The notes: a model not told the origin generated them from the letters alone. 64,000 bases of DNA from Rufibacter tibetensis (GCF_001310085.1 NZ_CP012643.1:4842001-4906000), one strand, 5' to 3'; positions 45,720-55,230 are shown, counted from the first letter of the stretch. A program made the numbers and translations.

Positions 45720-47364
45720 AAGATTGCGTTATCTGGGCTTATCCGCATTTTTAGGGCTTAGCCTTCTTTCCTCTTCCTGTAGCCGAGGTGAAAAAGCTGA
45801 TTTGCTGGTCTACAATGCCACTTTGTACACAGTGAATAAAGGGTTTGACAAAGCCCAGGCTTTGGCGGTGAAAGACGGTAAAATTTTAGAAGTGGGCACT
45901 TCTGAAGGTCTTCGGAAAAAATACAAAGCCACCGAAGAAATGGATGCGCAAGGCAAGCCGGTGTACCCGGGCTTGATTGATGCGCATGCCCATTTCTTCA
46001 GGTATGCCATGAACCTGCGGGAAGCCGATTTGGTGGGCACAACTTCCTTTAGTGAAGTGATCCAGCGCTTACAGGCACAAAGAAAAGAGCTCCCCAATGC
46101 GGCATGGCTAACCGGAAGAGGTTGGGACCAGAACGATTGGAAGGTAAAGCAATTCCCAACCAAAGACACATTAGATGTACTCTTCCCTGATGTACCAGTT
46201 CTGATTCAACGGGTAGATGGGCACGCTTTTCTGGCTAATCAGAAAGCACTGGATCTGGCAGGCATTACCCCACAAACCACTATCAATGGTGGCAAAGTGG
46301 AAGTAGTAAATGGAAAGCTAACTGGCATTCTGGTTGACAACGCAGGCGACCTTGCTTCAAGCAAAATACCCATGCCCTCTCCTTCTGAATTAGCGGTGGT
46401 TTTGAAAGAAGCGGAGCAGAACTTGTTTGCCGTGGGGGTAACCTCAGTTGTAGACGCTGGTCTGGAAAAAAGTGCGATTGATTTACTTGACTCCCTCCAG
46501 AAAAAAGAGGAATTGGGAATAAGGATTTATGCCATGCTTAGCCCCACTCCAGAGAATAAGAGCTATTTTTTCAAAAAAGGCCCCTATACCACAGAGCGTT
46601 TGAATGTAAGGTCTTTCAAAGTTTACGGAGACGGCGCCTTAGGTTCAAGGGGAGCTTGCTTGTTGCACCCGTACTCTGATAAACCTAATGAGACTGGCTT
46701 CTTACTGGAAACAGTGCAGCAATACAAAGACTTGGCGGCCGAGCTGTATCAGCACAACTTTCAAATGAATACCCACGCCATTGGGGACTCAGCCAACCGT
46801 GTGATTCTGCAGATATACGGCAATCTGCTGAAAGGCAAGAATGACCGGCGGTGGCGCATTGAACATGCTCAGGTTGTAAACCCGGCAGACATTCCATTGT
46901 TCGGGCAGTACAGCATTTTACCATCGGTGCAACCCACCCACGCTACCTCAGACATGTACTGGGCCAGCGAACGACTGGGGCTTGACCGGGTGAAGCATGC
47001 GTATGCTTTTAAAGCTCTACTACAGCAAAACAACATGATTCCGCTTGGGTCAGATTTTCCGGTGGAACACATTAATCCGTTGTATGGGTTTCATTCAGCC
47101 ATAGCCAGGCAAGATGCTGAAAACTTTCCGGCTGGAGGGTTTCAGATGGAGAATGCCTTGACCCGCGAAGAGGCTTTGAAAGGCACTACCATTTGGGCGG
47201 CTTACGCTAACTTTGAAGAAAAGCAGAAAGGTAGCCTTGAGCCCGGAAAAGTAGCAGACTTTGTGATCTTAGACCAGGACATCATGACCATCAAACCTGA
47301 GTCCATTAGGGGCGTTAAGGTGCTCAGCACCTATTTGAATGGTCAAAAAGTTTTCGGTCAGTAA
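45712..47364 (+). CDS. Lipoprotein amidohydrolase (YtcJ-like)
   Basis: 550 aa. Lipoprotein signal with lipobox ending LLSSSCS (Cys 23). Amidohydrolase metal motif GLIDAHAHFF near residue 90, later metal ligands in NTHAIGDSAN and IEHAQVV, and the C-terminal PLGSDFPVEHINP. The family acts on amide or lactone bonds; YtcJ-like members have no confirmed substrate. Membrane-anchored outside the cytoplasm, although its gene overlaps cytoplasmic amn. Ends at a strong hairpin. Confidence 0.9.
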   Translation: MTKRLRYLGLSAFLGLSLLSSSCSRGEKADLLVYNATLYTVNKGFDKAQALAVKDGKILEVGTSEGLRKKYKATEEMDAQGKPVYPGLIDAHAHFFRYAMNLREADLVGTTSFSEVIQRLQAQRKELPNAAWLTGRGWDQNDWKVKQFPTKDTLDVLFPDVPVLIQRVDGHAFLANQKALDLAGITPQTTINGGKVEVVNGKLTGILVDNAGDLASSKIPMPSPSELAVVLKEAEQNLFAVGVTSVVDAGLEKSAIDLLDSLQKKEELGIRIYAMLSPTPENKSYFFKKGPYTTERLNVRSFKVYGDGALGSRGACLLHPYSDKPNETGFLLETVQQYKDLAAELYQHNFQMNTHAIGDSANRVILQIYGNLLKGKNDRRWRIEHAQVVNPADIPLFGQYSILPSVQPTHATSDMYWASERLGLDRVKHAYAFKALLQQNNMIPLGSDFPVEHINPLYGFHSAIARQDAENFPAGGFQMENALTREEALKGTTIWAAYANFEEKQKGSLEPGKVADFVILDQDIMTIKPESIRGVKVLSTYLNGQKVFGQ

Positions 47365-47396
47365 TAAGTTTAACACTACTTTTCTAAAATCGGCCT

Positions 47397-47444
47397 ATAA
47401 ACAAGAGAGGGCATCTGGTTTTCCAGATGCCCTCTCTTGTTTAT
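47397..47444. terminator. 22-bp perfect bidirectional hairpin
   Basis: Arms 47397-47418 and 47423-47444 with a TTTT loop, A-rich and T-rich outer ends, between convergent amidohydrolase and UMF1 genes. Confidence 0.92.
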
Positions 47445-47457
47445 CAATTGGCAGAAA

Positions 47458-48771
47458 CTAAGCGACTGTAGGAGTAACAGGTGCTAATTTGTTTGTTTTA
47501 ATAGAGAGCAGGGCAATCAAACCAATCACGAAAAAGACTAACAATGTTAGAATACTGTTCCGCATAGAGCCAAAGATCTGCTCAGTAATTCCAAAGGCTA
47601 AGGTACCTAATGCCAGGCCTACTTTGTCGCAGATATCATAGAAACTGAAGAAGGAAGCGTTATCTGTAGTTTCTGGTAATAGCTTGCTGTAGGTAGAACG
47701 GGAAAGCGCCTGTACGCCGCCCATCACTGCTCCTACTACAAAAGCCAGCACATAATATTGGTTTCCGGTAGTTACAAAGAAAGCGCCTATGGTAATTCCT
47801 ACCCATACAATCACGGCATATACCAAAGCCATGGTATTCCCTATTTTCCCAGAAAGCCAGGCAAAGAAATAAGCTCCACCTATAGCTACGGCTTGTATAA
47901 TCAATAATACGGTGATTAGTGCCGTATCTGGCAAGTTCAATTCTTTAGATCCAAACAATGAAGCTACGTACATCACTGTCTGCACGCCCATGTTATAGAA
48001 AAAAAAGGCCAACAAGAAACGTTTCAGCAAAGGCAGTTCTTTCAGCATGCTGAAGACTTTCCCTAATTCCCGGAAGCCATTCAAGAGGTAGCCTCCCTCC
48101 TTTTCTTTTCCTTTTGTATTGTTGGGCAGGTAAGCAAAGGAGTACTGTGAGAAGCCAAACCACCAAAGCCCAGTCATCAGAAAAGATATTCTTGCGGGTA
48201 ATCCTTTGTCCTCAATGCCTACTGCTTCAGGAAATAAGACCAAGGCCAGTGAGAGAATCAACAGGATCATGCTTCCTATGTAGCCCAAAGAGAACCCGCG
48301 GGCACTTAGTTTGTCAAAGTTTTCTTCTGTGGCAATCTCTGGCAGATATGCATTGTAGAAGACAATACTTCCACTAAACCCGATGGCCGCGATCATAAAC
48401 AGCAGCACCGAAATGGAGAAAGTGGCTTCCGTAAAAAAGAACAATCCCATACAGGCAGAAGAACCCATGTAGCAAAAAAAGCGCATGAAGGATTTCTTGT
48501 TCCCCCCGTAATCGGCAATGGCTGTCAACAAAGGACTCAAAAAAGCTATAATTAGGAAAGCTCCTGTCAAGGCATAACTGTACAATACGGAGGCTGCTAT
48601 GTCTAAACCAAAAAAACTGACTACCCCCCTATTCACTCCTTTGGTAAGGGCTACATAGTAGATAGGAAAAATGGCGGTGGTAATAACAAGTGAGTAAACA
48701 GAATTGGCCCAATCATAAAAGCACCAGGCTCTTAATACTTTAGGGTCATTTTTAGTTGTGGTTTGCATCAT
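47458..48771 (-). CDS. MFS transporter, UMF1 family
   Basis: 437 aa with about 12 membrane helices. Begins KVLRAWCFYDWANSVYSLVITTAIFPIYY, the UMF1/Atg22-like family hallmark, and has SPLLTAIADYGGNKKSFM (MFS motif A-like) and GAVMGGVQALSRSTYSKLLPE. Related to vacuolar amino acid effluxers; the substrate in bacteria is unknown. Divergent from the ECF sigma gene, 151 bp apart. Confidence 0.92.
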   Translation of the reverse strand: MMQTTTKNDPKVLRAWCFYDWANSVYSLVITTAIFPIYYVALTKGVNRGVVSFFGLDIAASVLYSYALTGAFLIIAFLSPLLTAIADYGGNKKSFMRFFCYMGSSACMGLFFFTEATFSISVLLFMIAAIGFSGSIVFYNAYLPEIATEENFDKLSARGFSLGYIGSMILLILSLALVLFPEAVGIEDKGLPARISFLMTGLWWFGFSQYSFAYLPNNTKGKEKEGGYLLNGFRELGKVFSMLKELPLLKRFLLAFFFYNMGVQTVMYVASLFGSKELNLPDTALITVLLIIQAVAIGGAYFFAWLSGKIGNTMALVYAVIVWVGITIGAFFVTTGNQYYVLAFVVGAVMGGVQALSRSTYSKLLPETTDNASFFSFYDICDKVGLALGTLAFGITEQIFGSMRNSILTLLVFFVIGLIALLSIKTNKLAPVTPTVA

Positions 48772-48890
48772 GGCGGCAGTTCTGCCCGGAGTTAGCTTAT
48801 TTAAACGTTCTAGTTAAGAAAAAAAATGAAAATGTAGTGAATACTTGTTTGATTTTTTGCAGAAATTTTAGGATAGGATTTAGGATATTT

Positions 48891-48898
48891 TATCTTTG
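48891..48898 (+). promoter_or_regulatory. Putative -7 element of the ECF sigma operon
   Basis: TATCTTTG, a full TAnnTTTG match, 24 bp before the ATG at 48923. No TTG at the expected -33 distance, so the promoter may be weak or driven by the ECF factor itself. Confidence 0.45.
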
Positions 48899-48922
48899 CA
48901 CTACACTATAAATGATGTTGTT

Positions 48923-49534
48923 ATGGGTACACCTCTACTTACCCAAGACCAGGAGTTGCACGCCCTGCTCAAAACTAATGAAGCGCTCTTTATGGAAACT
49001 CTGTTTAAACAGTACTATACGTTACTGTGCAGAACAGCGGTGCGCTTCACCAAAGACACTGAGTCTGCGGAAGACCTAGTGCAAGAAGTTTTCTGTAAGA
49101 TCTGGCAGAACCGCGAGGTGCTGGAGGTAACCACATCTTACAAAGCCTATCTGGTAAGATCTGTCACGAACCAGGCCTTGAATTACATTGAGAAACAAAA
49201 ACGATTAGTTTTAGCGGAAGACACCACTCCTTTTGAATCCAGCCTTTCAGCCAATACCACTATGGAATTAATTGCGGGCACGGAGATGGAAGGCCGTATT
49301 CAGCAAGCATTGGAGGCTTTACCTCCGCAGTGCCGTCTCATTTTTGAAATGAGCCGGTTTGAGGAGTTAACTTATAAAGAGATTGCCGATACACTTCAGC
49401 TGTCTCCAAAAACCGTTGAAAATCAAATGGGAAAAGCCTTGCGCATATTACGCGAGCACTTATTAATGCTATTTATAACCTCATCATTTTTAGCAGAGGT
49501 AGAACTTAGCACCAAAACATTAACATTTCTTTAA
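48923..49534 (+). CDS. ECF RNA polymerase sigma factor
   Basis: 203 aa from the ATG at 48923 (a TTG nine codons upstream overlaps the -7 element). Sigma region 2: YYTLLCRTAVRFTKDTESAEDLVQEVFCKIWQ-type sequence around residues 30-65. Sigma region 4: LPPQCRLIFEMSRFEELTYKEIADTL with the HTH LSPKTVENQMGKALRILREHL (about 130-185). The C-terminal tail is hydrophobic. A FecR gene follows after 72 bp, and a TonB transducer lies in the same direction, so this is a cell-surface-signalling ECF of the Bacteroidota (SigH/ECF10-like) type. Confidence 0.95.
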   Translation: MGTPLLTQDQELHALLKTNEALFMETLFKQYYTLLCRTAVRFTKDTESAEDLVQEVFCKIWQNREVLEVTTSYKAYLVRSVTNQALNYIEKQKRLVLAEDTTPFESSLSANTTMELIAGTEMEGRIQQALEALPPQCRLIFEMSRFEELTYKEIADTLQLSPKTVENQMGKALRILREHLLMLFITSSFLAEVELSTKTLTFL

Positions 49535-49606
49535 CAAAATACTGAAGTAGTCATAGGGGTTGTGTGCCCTTTACCTGTCATATAGACACTACGACACTAA
49601 CACAAC

Positions 49607-50680
49607 ATGACACAAACAAAACTTAACAACCACGAGAACCCAGAATGGGTCTTGATGGCCAAAGCGTTGCGTGGAGAATTGTCTGAAGAAGAACAATTTG
49701 CCTTCACCGCTTGGTTAAATGAAGACGACAGTCACACACAGCAATGGACAGAAGCGCTTGAAGTTTGGGATGAAGTAGGCACTGAACAAAATCTCACCTT
49801 CCAACCAAACGCCGACCTAGCCTGGGAGAAATTCTGCACAAAAGTTGAAATGCCTTCTGAGACTAAAGTTATTCCTCTAATTCCTATCAAGGCGGAGGAA
49901 ATTTTTGATAATCGGCAGGAAGCAGTTGAAAAAAGTTTTTTCCAATGGAACAGTCTGTACAAGTATGCAGCAGCCTTTGTTTTGGCCGCCGGCTTAGCTT
50001 GGTTAGGATATCTGCAGTTTAACAACTCTACCGCCTGGACTCAGGTTGCTACTACCGCAGGACAACGTCAGCTTATCAACTTACCTGATGGAAGCCAGGT
50101 TACCTTGAATGAAAACTCCACCCTTAAGTACCTCTCCTCTTTTGATGGAAATGAGCGTAACGTGGAGTTAAATGGTGAGGGATTCTTTGAAGTAGAGAAG
50201 AACCCTTCCAAACCCTTTGTGGTTAAAAGCGGCAATGCTCAGACCAAAGTATTAGGTACTTCCTTTAATGTAAGGGCTGTCACCGGGGAATCTACAGTTT
50301 CAGTAGCTGTAGTTACCGGGAAAGTAGCCCTCTCCTCCTTAAAAGATAACCAACAGGTAGTACTTACCCCAGGGTATACTGGTCAACTATCTTCTAATGG
50401 TCAGTTAAACAAAATAACAACTTTAGAAAGTGCTGCTCCTGTTTGGCGTACCTTAACTTTTAAGAATTCGTCTATCAAATCAGTTGTACATGATTTAGAA
50501 CAGTACTTCAAGGTTTCTATTGAGGTCTCTAACGAGAACCTACATAACTGTACGTTTACAGGTACTTTTGAAAATCCAGATCTAAAAGAGGTACTGACTG
50601 TACTTGCAGCTTCTTCAGATTTGAAGATAGGTAACACGAAAGAAGGGTCATACACACTTGAGGGAGCTGGATGCCAGTAA
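49607..50680 (+). CDS. FecR-type anti-sigma factor
   Basis: 357 aa. Cytoplasmic N-terminus (1-120) with an anti-sigma helix bundle region WVLMAKALRGELSEEEQFAFTAWL, one transmembrane helix (about 125-145, YAAAFVLAAGLAWLGYLQF), then the periplasmic FecR domain (GQRQLINLPDGSQVTLNENS, VELNGEGFFEVEKNPSKPFVVKSG) and the C-terminal DUF4974 region with the DLEQYFKVSIEVSN motif. Holds the ECF sigma until the TonB transducer signals substrate binding. Confidence 0.93.
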   Translation: MTQTKLNNHENPEWVLMAKALRGELSEEEQFAFTAWLNEDDSHTQQWTEALEVWDEVGTEQNLTFQPNADLAWEKFCTKVEMPSETKVIPLIPIKAEEIFDNRQEAVEKSFFQWNSLYKYAAAFVLAAGLAWLGYLQFNNSTAWTQVATTAGQRQLINLPDGSQVTLNENSTLKYLSSFDGNERNVELNGEGFFEVEKNPSKPFVVKSGNAQTKVLGTSFNVRAVTGESTVSVAVVTGKVALSSLKDNQQVVLTPGYTGQLSSNGQLNKITTLESAAPVWRTLTFKNSSIKSVVHDLEQYFKVSIEVSNENLHNCTFTGTFENPDLKEVLTVLAASSDLKIGNTKEGSYTLEGAGCQ

Positions 50681-50714
50681 TAGTATGGTCAGCAATGACC
50701 TTTTAAATAACACC

Positions 50715-51449
50715 ATGTTCCTTAAACCTTTATTGAAGTACCTTTTAATTTGCTTTTCTTTAAGTCTGGTTACTTCCTGTGATATTTTAGGTTCAGGGTT
50801 TTGCATTGAAGGGCAAGGTGAGACTAAAAAGGAATTCAGGGATGTATCTGCTTTCAAGGGCGTTGATCTTAGATTACCTGGTAACGTGATAATCACAGGC
50901 GGTCCCAAAACTGAGATCAGCATAGAAACTTTTGCCAACCTATTGCCTGAAATTACAACAGAACTAGAAGGTTCAACTCTTGTGATCAGATCAGAGTCTT
51001 GCCTTGAATTCACTAATGACGAAGCAACCATCCATATTAGCCTTCCCAATATTGAAAACGTAGAACTTAAAAGTTCAGGGCAAATAAGAGTACAGTCCGT
51101 AAAATCTCCCAAGAACTTAAAACTGAATTTGTCTGGGTCTGGAAAGATACACTACTTGGGTAGTACAGTTAAAATCAATGCTTTAAACAGCGGTTCAGGT
51201 GATATTGTATTAGAGGGTTTTGCTAATACATTAGAAACTAAGGTGAGCGGATCTGGCAGAATGGAAGGCTACTCCCTCAATGCAGACTCCGTAAGGGCAG
51301 TCTCCACAGGTTCAGGACACCAATACCTTTGGGTAAGCCGAGTTCTTGATGCCTCTGTTGAAGGAAGCGGTAACATTTATTTCCGTGGTCACCCATTTTT
51401 GCGCACAACAATCACTAAAGGCTCCGGAAAAGTTATTGATGATAATTAG
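50715..51449 (+). CDS. GIN-domain (DUF2807) lipoprotein
   Basis: 244 aa from the ATG at 50715, which starts the lipoprotein signal MFLKPLLKYLLICFSLSLVTSC; an ATG at 50685 is possible. The mature protein is a right-handed beta-helix-like DUF2807 (putative auto-transporter adhesin, head GIN) domain with Gly-Ser repeats: SGSGKIHYLGS, NSGSGDIVLEG, VSGSGRMEGYSL, STGSGHQYLWVS, EGSGNIYFRG. Starts 34 bp after fecR and shares its transcript. Probably outer-membrane or surface exposed. Its role in the signalling cascade is not known. Confidence 0.85.
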   Translation: MFLKPLLKYLLICFSLSLVTSCDILGSGFCIEGQGETKKEFRDVSAFKGVDLRLPGNVIITGGPKTEISIETFANLLPEITTELEGSTLVIRSESCLEFTNDEATIHISLPNIENVELKSSGQIRVQSVKSPKNLKLNLSGSGKIHYLGSTVKINALNSGSGDIVLEGFANTLETKVSGSGRMEGYSLNADSVRAVSTGSGHQYLWVSRVLDASVEGSGNIYFRGHPFLRTTITKGSGKVIDDN

Positions 51450-51496
51450 AAATAAAGGACAGTTAAATTTAGCTGTCCTTTATTTCTAATTATCAT
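51439..51496. terminator. 24-bp hairpin overlapping the GIN gene stop
   Basis: Perfect arms 51439-51462 and 51473-51496. The left arm contains the last codons and stop (51447-51449) of the GIN gene. Suggests the ECF-FecR-GIN transcript ends here and the TonB receptor is transcribed separately or by read-through. Confidence 0.8.
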
Positions 51497-51799
51497 AAAC
51501 CCTACTCATTCCTTTCATAATTAACTTTGTACCATAGAGAATATCATTATAGTATGTTTTCAACTAACACAATGAACCAAGCTTTGATGTACAACTAATT
51601 TGGCCTCATTTTGATCACTACTTTTTAAAGTAGATAAGTTTTAAAGCAGTTTTCAAGTTTCTAATTAAGAATCTTCTATAAATACTCAACTTTAAGTAGT
51701 GTAATTTTAATATACTATTTTGTAAGTATTCATGAATTATGGAAATTAGCAAATCGGCACTCCTCCCCCGCTAAGAACCTTCAATTCAACATTTAAGCT
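51497..51799. other. A+T-rich intergenic region before the TonB transducer
   Basis: 303 bp without a gene. A near-consensus TATTTTG at about 51716 lies upstream of the receptor start, one base short of TAnnTTTG. No other motif was recognised; an ECF-dependent promoter would be expected here. Confidence 0.4.
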
Positions 51800-54463
51800 T
51801 TGCGTAGACAAGCTTCCATATTACTCTGGACCTTTTTTCTGATACTCGTTAACTTGAGGTCAGAGGCTCAGGAGCTTTCTACTGAATCGGTCATATCTTA
51901 TTCCTATCAAGGTAAACCCTTAGATCAAGCTCTACTTGATCTTCAGAAGCGGTACAATCTCAACTTTTCATATAGCAATAGCCAACTTTCTCTAAAAAGT
52001 TCTGTCACCTGCAGTGCCAATTCTCTGCCTTTGGAGAAAGCTTTGCAGGTTTTTTGTGTTTGCGCCAATTTGACCTTTCAAATTATTGGAGAGCAGATTG
52101 TACTTAAGGCAAAATCAGAAATTACACAATCAACAGCCCTAAAAACCTACACGCAAACATTAAGAGGGAAAGTTTTAGATGCTGGACTAAATACCCCCTT
52201 AATAGGGGCAACAGTCATTCTTCTTTCAGTAGACCCTTCACGTGCGGTGAGTACTGGTATTGATGGCTCCTTTTCCCTGGAACAACTTCCTATTGGTAGG
52301 CACTTCATCAAGGTTAAATACCTGGGGTATAAAGACGGGGAGGTTGCCAACATCCTGGTAGTTTCTGGGAAAGAAACTATTATTTCAGTTCAATTAGAGG
52401 AAAGCTTTATTGAGCAATCTGAAGTATTGGTTGTTGCAGAGCGGGACAAAACATTACCTCAAAACTTACTGATTTCTTCCAGTGTTCATACCCTTAGAAC
52501 TGAAGAAATAAATCGCTTTGCCGGATCAAGGCAAGATCCTAGCCGCATGGCTGCGAACTATGCAGGAGTTTCCAGTGCCTCAGACCAACGAAACGATCTT
52601 ATAGTTCGGGGCAACTCTCCTCTAGGTGTGCTTTGGCGTTTGGAGGGTGTAGAAATTCCTAATCCTAACCACTTCACTTTCACTCCCAATACAGGAGGAG
52701 CTTTCAGTCTTCTAAATAATAACCTTCTGGCCAACTCAGATTTTTTAACTGGAGCCTTTCCAGCTGAATACGGAAACAGGATTGGGGCTGTTATGGATAT
52801 TCGCTTAAGAGAAGGTAACAATAAAAAGGTTGAAAATACGCTCCAACTAGGTCTTAATGGAATGGAAGTAGTCACAGAGGGACCTTTTGTGAAAAAATGG
52901 GGAGGATCTTTCCTGGGAAGTATGCGACTGTTCACCTTTCGTCCCTTAGAAAAATTAGGAGTAGATATAGGATATCAGGGCCTACCTCGTTACCAAGATG
53001 GTTCCTTTAAAGTAGTTTTACCAACACCTAATGCTGGCAAGTTCTCTGCTTGGGGGATAGCGGGCAGTAGTAATGTGACCATATATGACATTGATGAAGA
53101 CACCACCACATGGGGCAAAGTTCGCTACCGTCTGGAACCTACGTTAAACAACCAAATGTATGCTTTTGGGCTCCACCACACTTATTCTAATATCCCTAAA
53201 ACAGTAACAGAACTAATTGTATCAACTTCAGGCAGCCAGGTTGAAGCTACAAGTATTGCCACGTATAGAAATCTTATTGCCAAGTATTATTATTATTTGC
53301 GCAACTATGAGAAACAGCTAATCACAAAATTAAGCGTCACCCATAAACCATACCACCGGCTTCTACTTAAGGGTGGAGTTACCTGGCAAAAAATGTATTA
53401 CAATAACCAGGAAGTCATGTACCAGGATAAAAGAGATGTTTATGAAATTCCATTGGATGCTCAGGGTTCCGCCGCTCTTTTACAAGGATATGTTCTGGCA
53501 AAATACACTGTATCACCAAGGTTTGATGTTCAAACTGGTCTCTATTCTCAAAAATTCTCAATTGGCCAAAGGACCGCAGTAGAGCCAAGGATTTCCTTGG
53601 ATTACTACTTATCAGATGCTCAGAAGCTCTATCTTTCAGCTGGCCTCCATAGCCAAACCCAGCCGTTGGTCTATTATGAATATCGGTTCTTTTCTCAAGA
53701 GAAGCCCGAATACAACCAACCGTACAACCAATTAGATTTTACCAGAAGTAAACAACTGGTTTTAGGTTACAACTACAACCATAATTCTATCTGGCGCTTT
53801 AAAGCTGAAGCTTATTTTCAAAACCACTTCAGAGTACCGGTGAGTAAACGAGAAGGCGAAGAAGCCTTTTCTATGTTAAATTTAGGGACTGACTACAGCT
53901 TTGTTACCGTAGACAGTGTTGTAAGTAATGGAACTGGTAAAAATTATGGTATTGAATTTACTGGTGAACGATTTTTAAAGAAAGGCTTTTACACGTTAGG
54001 TAACCTTTCCTTATTGAAATCTACCTTCACTGGAGGAGACGGAAAAGAAAGGCCAACTGCCTTTAGCATAGGTTTTATTTCTAACTTGTTAGTGGGTAAA
54101 GAATTCAACCTTGATACAGAGAAACGTCACCACTTTTCTGTAGACTTAAGGATTAACTATGCCGGAGGGAGAAGGTATATTCCTATTGATAGTTTAAAGA
54201 CGGGTATGGAGCAGTCGGATAAAATCCATTACGATATTTCCAATGCTTACGAAAAACAACTAAAAAATTATTTCAGAACAGATGTACGTTTCTCTTATCA
54301 ATTAAATACCCAAACAACAACTCATTGGATTTTTGCGGCAGCCGATAACTTCTTAAACAATAAAAATGAATTATACCACGGCTGGGATTTAGAAGAGAAT
54401 AAATCTGTTACTTTTTATCAAATTGGTATTTATCCCTATTTAGGATACCGCATACAATTTTGA
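51800..54463 (+). CDS. TonB-dependent transducer (STN + CarboxypepD-like + plug/barrel)
   Basis: 887 aa from a TTG (51800); there is an in-frame stop just upstream and no early ATG, and the first ~25 residues form a signal peptide (ILLWTFFLILVNL...AQ). STN secretin/TonB short N-terminal domain about 35-105 (LDQALLDLQKRYNLNFSYS), carboxypeptidase-regulatory-like domain about 118-205 (GKVLDAGLNTPLIGATV, GIDGSFSLEQLPIG), plug about 215-330 (NDLIVRGNSPLGVLWRLEGVEIPNPNHF), then a 22-strand-type barrel ending in LGYRIQF with a terminal Phe. The STN domain signals to FecR and the ECF sigma. No SusD follows, which argues against a glycan PUL; the substrate is unknown. Confidence 0.92.
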   Translation: MRRQASILLWTFFLILVNLRSEAQELSTESVISYSYQGKPLDQALLDLQKRYNLNFSYSNSQLSLKSSVTCSANSLPLEKALQVFCVCANLTFQIIGEQIVLKAKSEITQSTALKTYTQTLRGKVLDAGLNTPLIGATVILLSVDPSRAVSTGIDGSFSLEQLPIGRHFIKVKYLGYKDGEVANILVVSGKETIISVQLEESFIEQSEVLVVAERDKTLPQNLLISSSVHTLRTEEINRFAGSRQDPSRMAANYAGVSSASDQRNDLIVRGNSPLGVLWRLEGVEIPNPNHFTFTPNTGGAFSLLNNNLLANSDFLTGAFPAEYGNRIGAVMDIRLREGNNKKVENTLQLGLNGMEVVTEGPFVKKWGGSFLGSMRLFTFRPLEKLGVDIGYQGLPRYQDGSFKVVLPTPNAGKFSAWGIAGSSNVTIYDIDEDTTTWGKVRYRLEPTLNNQMYAFGLHHTYSNIPKTVTELIVSTSGSQVEATSIATYRNLIAKYYYYLRNYEKQLITKLSVTHKPYHRLLLKGGVTWQKMYYNNQEVMYQDKRDVYEIPLDAQGSAALLQGYVLAKYTVSPRFDVQTGLYSQKFSIGQRTAVEPRISLDYYLSDAQKLYLSAGLHSQTQPLVYYEYRFFSQEKPEYNQPYNQLDFTRSKQLVLGYNYNHNSIWRFKAEAYFQNHFRVPVSKREGEEAFSMLNLGTDYSFVTVDSVVSNGTGKNYGIEFTGERFLKKGFYTLGNLSLLKSTFTGGDGKERPTAFSIGFISNLLVGKEFNLDTEKRHHFSVDLRINYAGGRRYIPIDSLKTGMEQSDKIHYDISNAYEKQLKNYFRTDVRFSYQLNTQTTTHWIFAAADNFLNNKNELYHGWDLEENKSVTFYQIGIYPYLGYRIQF

Positions 54464-54530
54464 AAATAGATTAAAAGCTGCAGTATGCATTAAATGTATT
54501 TTAAAAATATATAAGATTTAAGGTTGTGGT

Positions 54531-54737
54531 CTACAATGTATGATGGTTTCGGTAGTAAAATATTAGCTTCATAGCGTTATAGTGATTTTGTTTTTTTTTC
54601 GAGTAACAAGCCGTTTTCCTGACTATTCTTCTGTTCCTAGTCCTCAAGCACAGGTTCACCCCCTCAATGTTCTTGGTGTAGGCCTTTCCCACCAGGTGCT
54701 TTTCCGGTGGGAGTACCTGGTGGGAAAGGCCAGTCAT
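54531..54737 (-). pseudogene. IS1-family transposase C-terminal segment in the shifted frame (copy A)
   Basis: 68-codon frame holding the conserved IS1 transposase ending: KHLVGKAYTKNIEGVN (with the candidate catalytic Glu), LRTRNRRIVRKTACYSKKKQ and NAMKLIFYYRN. It is in the +1 frame relative to the upstream part, and its N-terminal 10 codons overlap that part inside the hairpin. It ends within the terminal repeat. Not expected to be made alone; needs frameshifting or is a remnant. Confidence 0.8.
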
Positions 54738-55230
54738 CGGAGCAAAGCCAACCGATGTTTAGTGGCTGCAGTTGCCTGTAAAGCTTTCTGACCGTATTCT
54801 GGCTGCGGTTCCCCCAACTCCAGGCCAGCACCTCGTCGGTTTCCGGTGCGTAGGCGTAAAAAAGCCACCTCTTGCGCTTCTTGCGCTGGCCAACAAAGGT
54901 CCACACCTCATCCATCTGCACTGACTTGTATGCTTCGAGGCGGGGCTTTACCTGTAGGCTCTCCGCCTTCTGGTTCAGCCACCTGAGCACCGTTTGCCGG
55001 TGTACGCCTGTCACTTCTTCAACGTCGCGGCCGCCGGAATTGCGCACCAGCATGCCCAGCACCAGCTGTCTAACCGCTGGCCGGCAGCCAGCCTTCGCAT
55101 ACTCAAGCTGGAACTGCTTTCGGCGAAGCCGGCACATAAAATTCTGCCTGCCCGTACGCTTCATGCCGTTTTTCACTACTTTCACTCCGTGCCAGTAGGG
55201 GCAGTTTACCCGGATAGTTATCTCGCACAT
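54664..55230 (-). CDS. IS1-family transposase, upstream frame (copy A)
   Basis: 188 aa. An IS1 InsA-like N-terminus with a degenerate zinc finger (C10-P-Y-W13 and C33-R-L-R36 in place of CxxC pairs), HTH about 55-88 (VEEVTGVHRQTVLRWLN), then InsB-like DDE start MDEVWTF (D107) and the second Asp in CSDDW (D165/166). The third catalytic acid is encoded in a different frame (54531-54737), so this frame alone lacks a full catalytic triad. The break coincides with a 17-bp hairpin at 54681-54731. Confidence 0.9.
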   Translation of the reverse strand: MCEITIRVNCPYWHGVKVVKNGMKRTGRQNFMCRLRRKQFQLEYAKAGCRPAVRQLVLGMLVRNSGGRDVEEVTGVHRQTVLRWLNQKAESLQVKPRLEAYKSVQMDEVWTFVGQRKKRKRWLFYAYAPETDEVLAWSWGNRSQNTVRKLYRQLQPLNIGWLCSDDWPFPPGTPTGKAPGGKGLHQEH

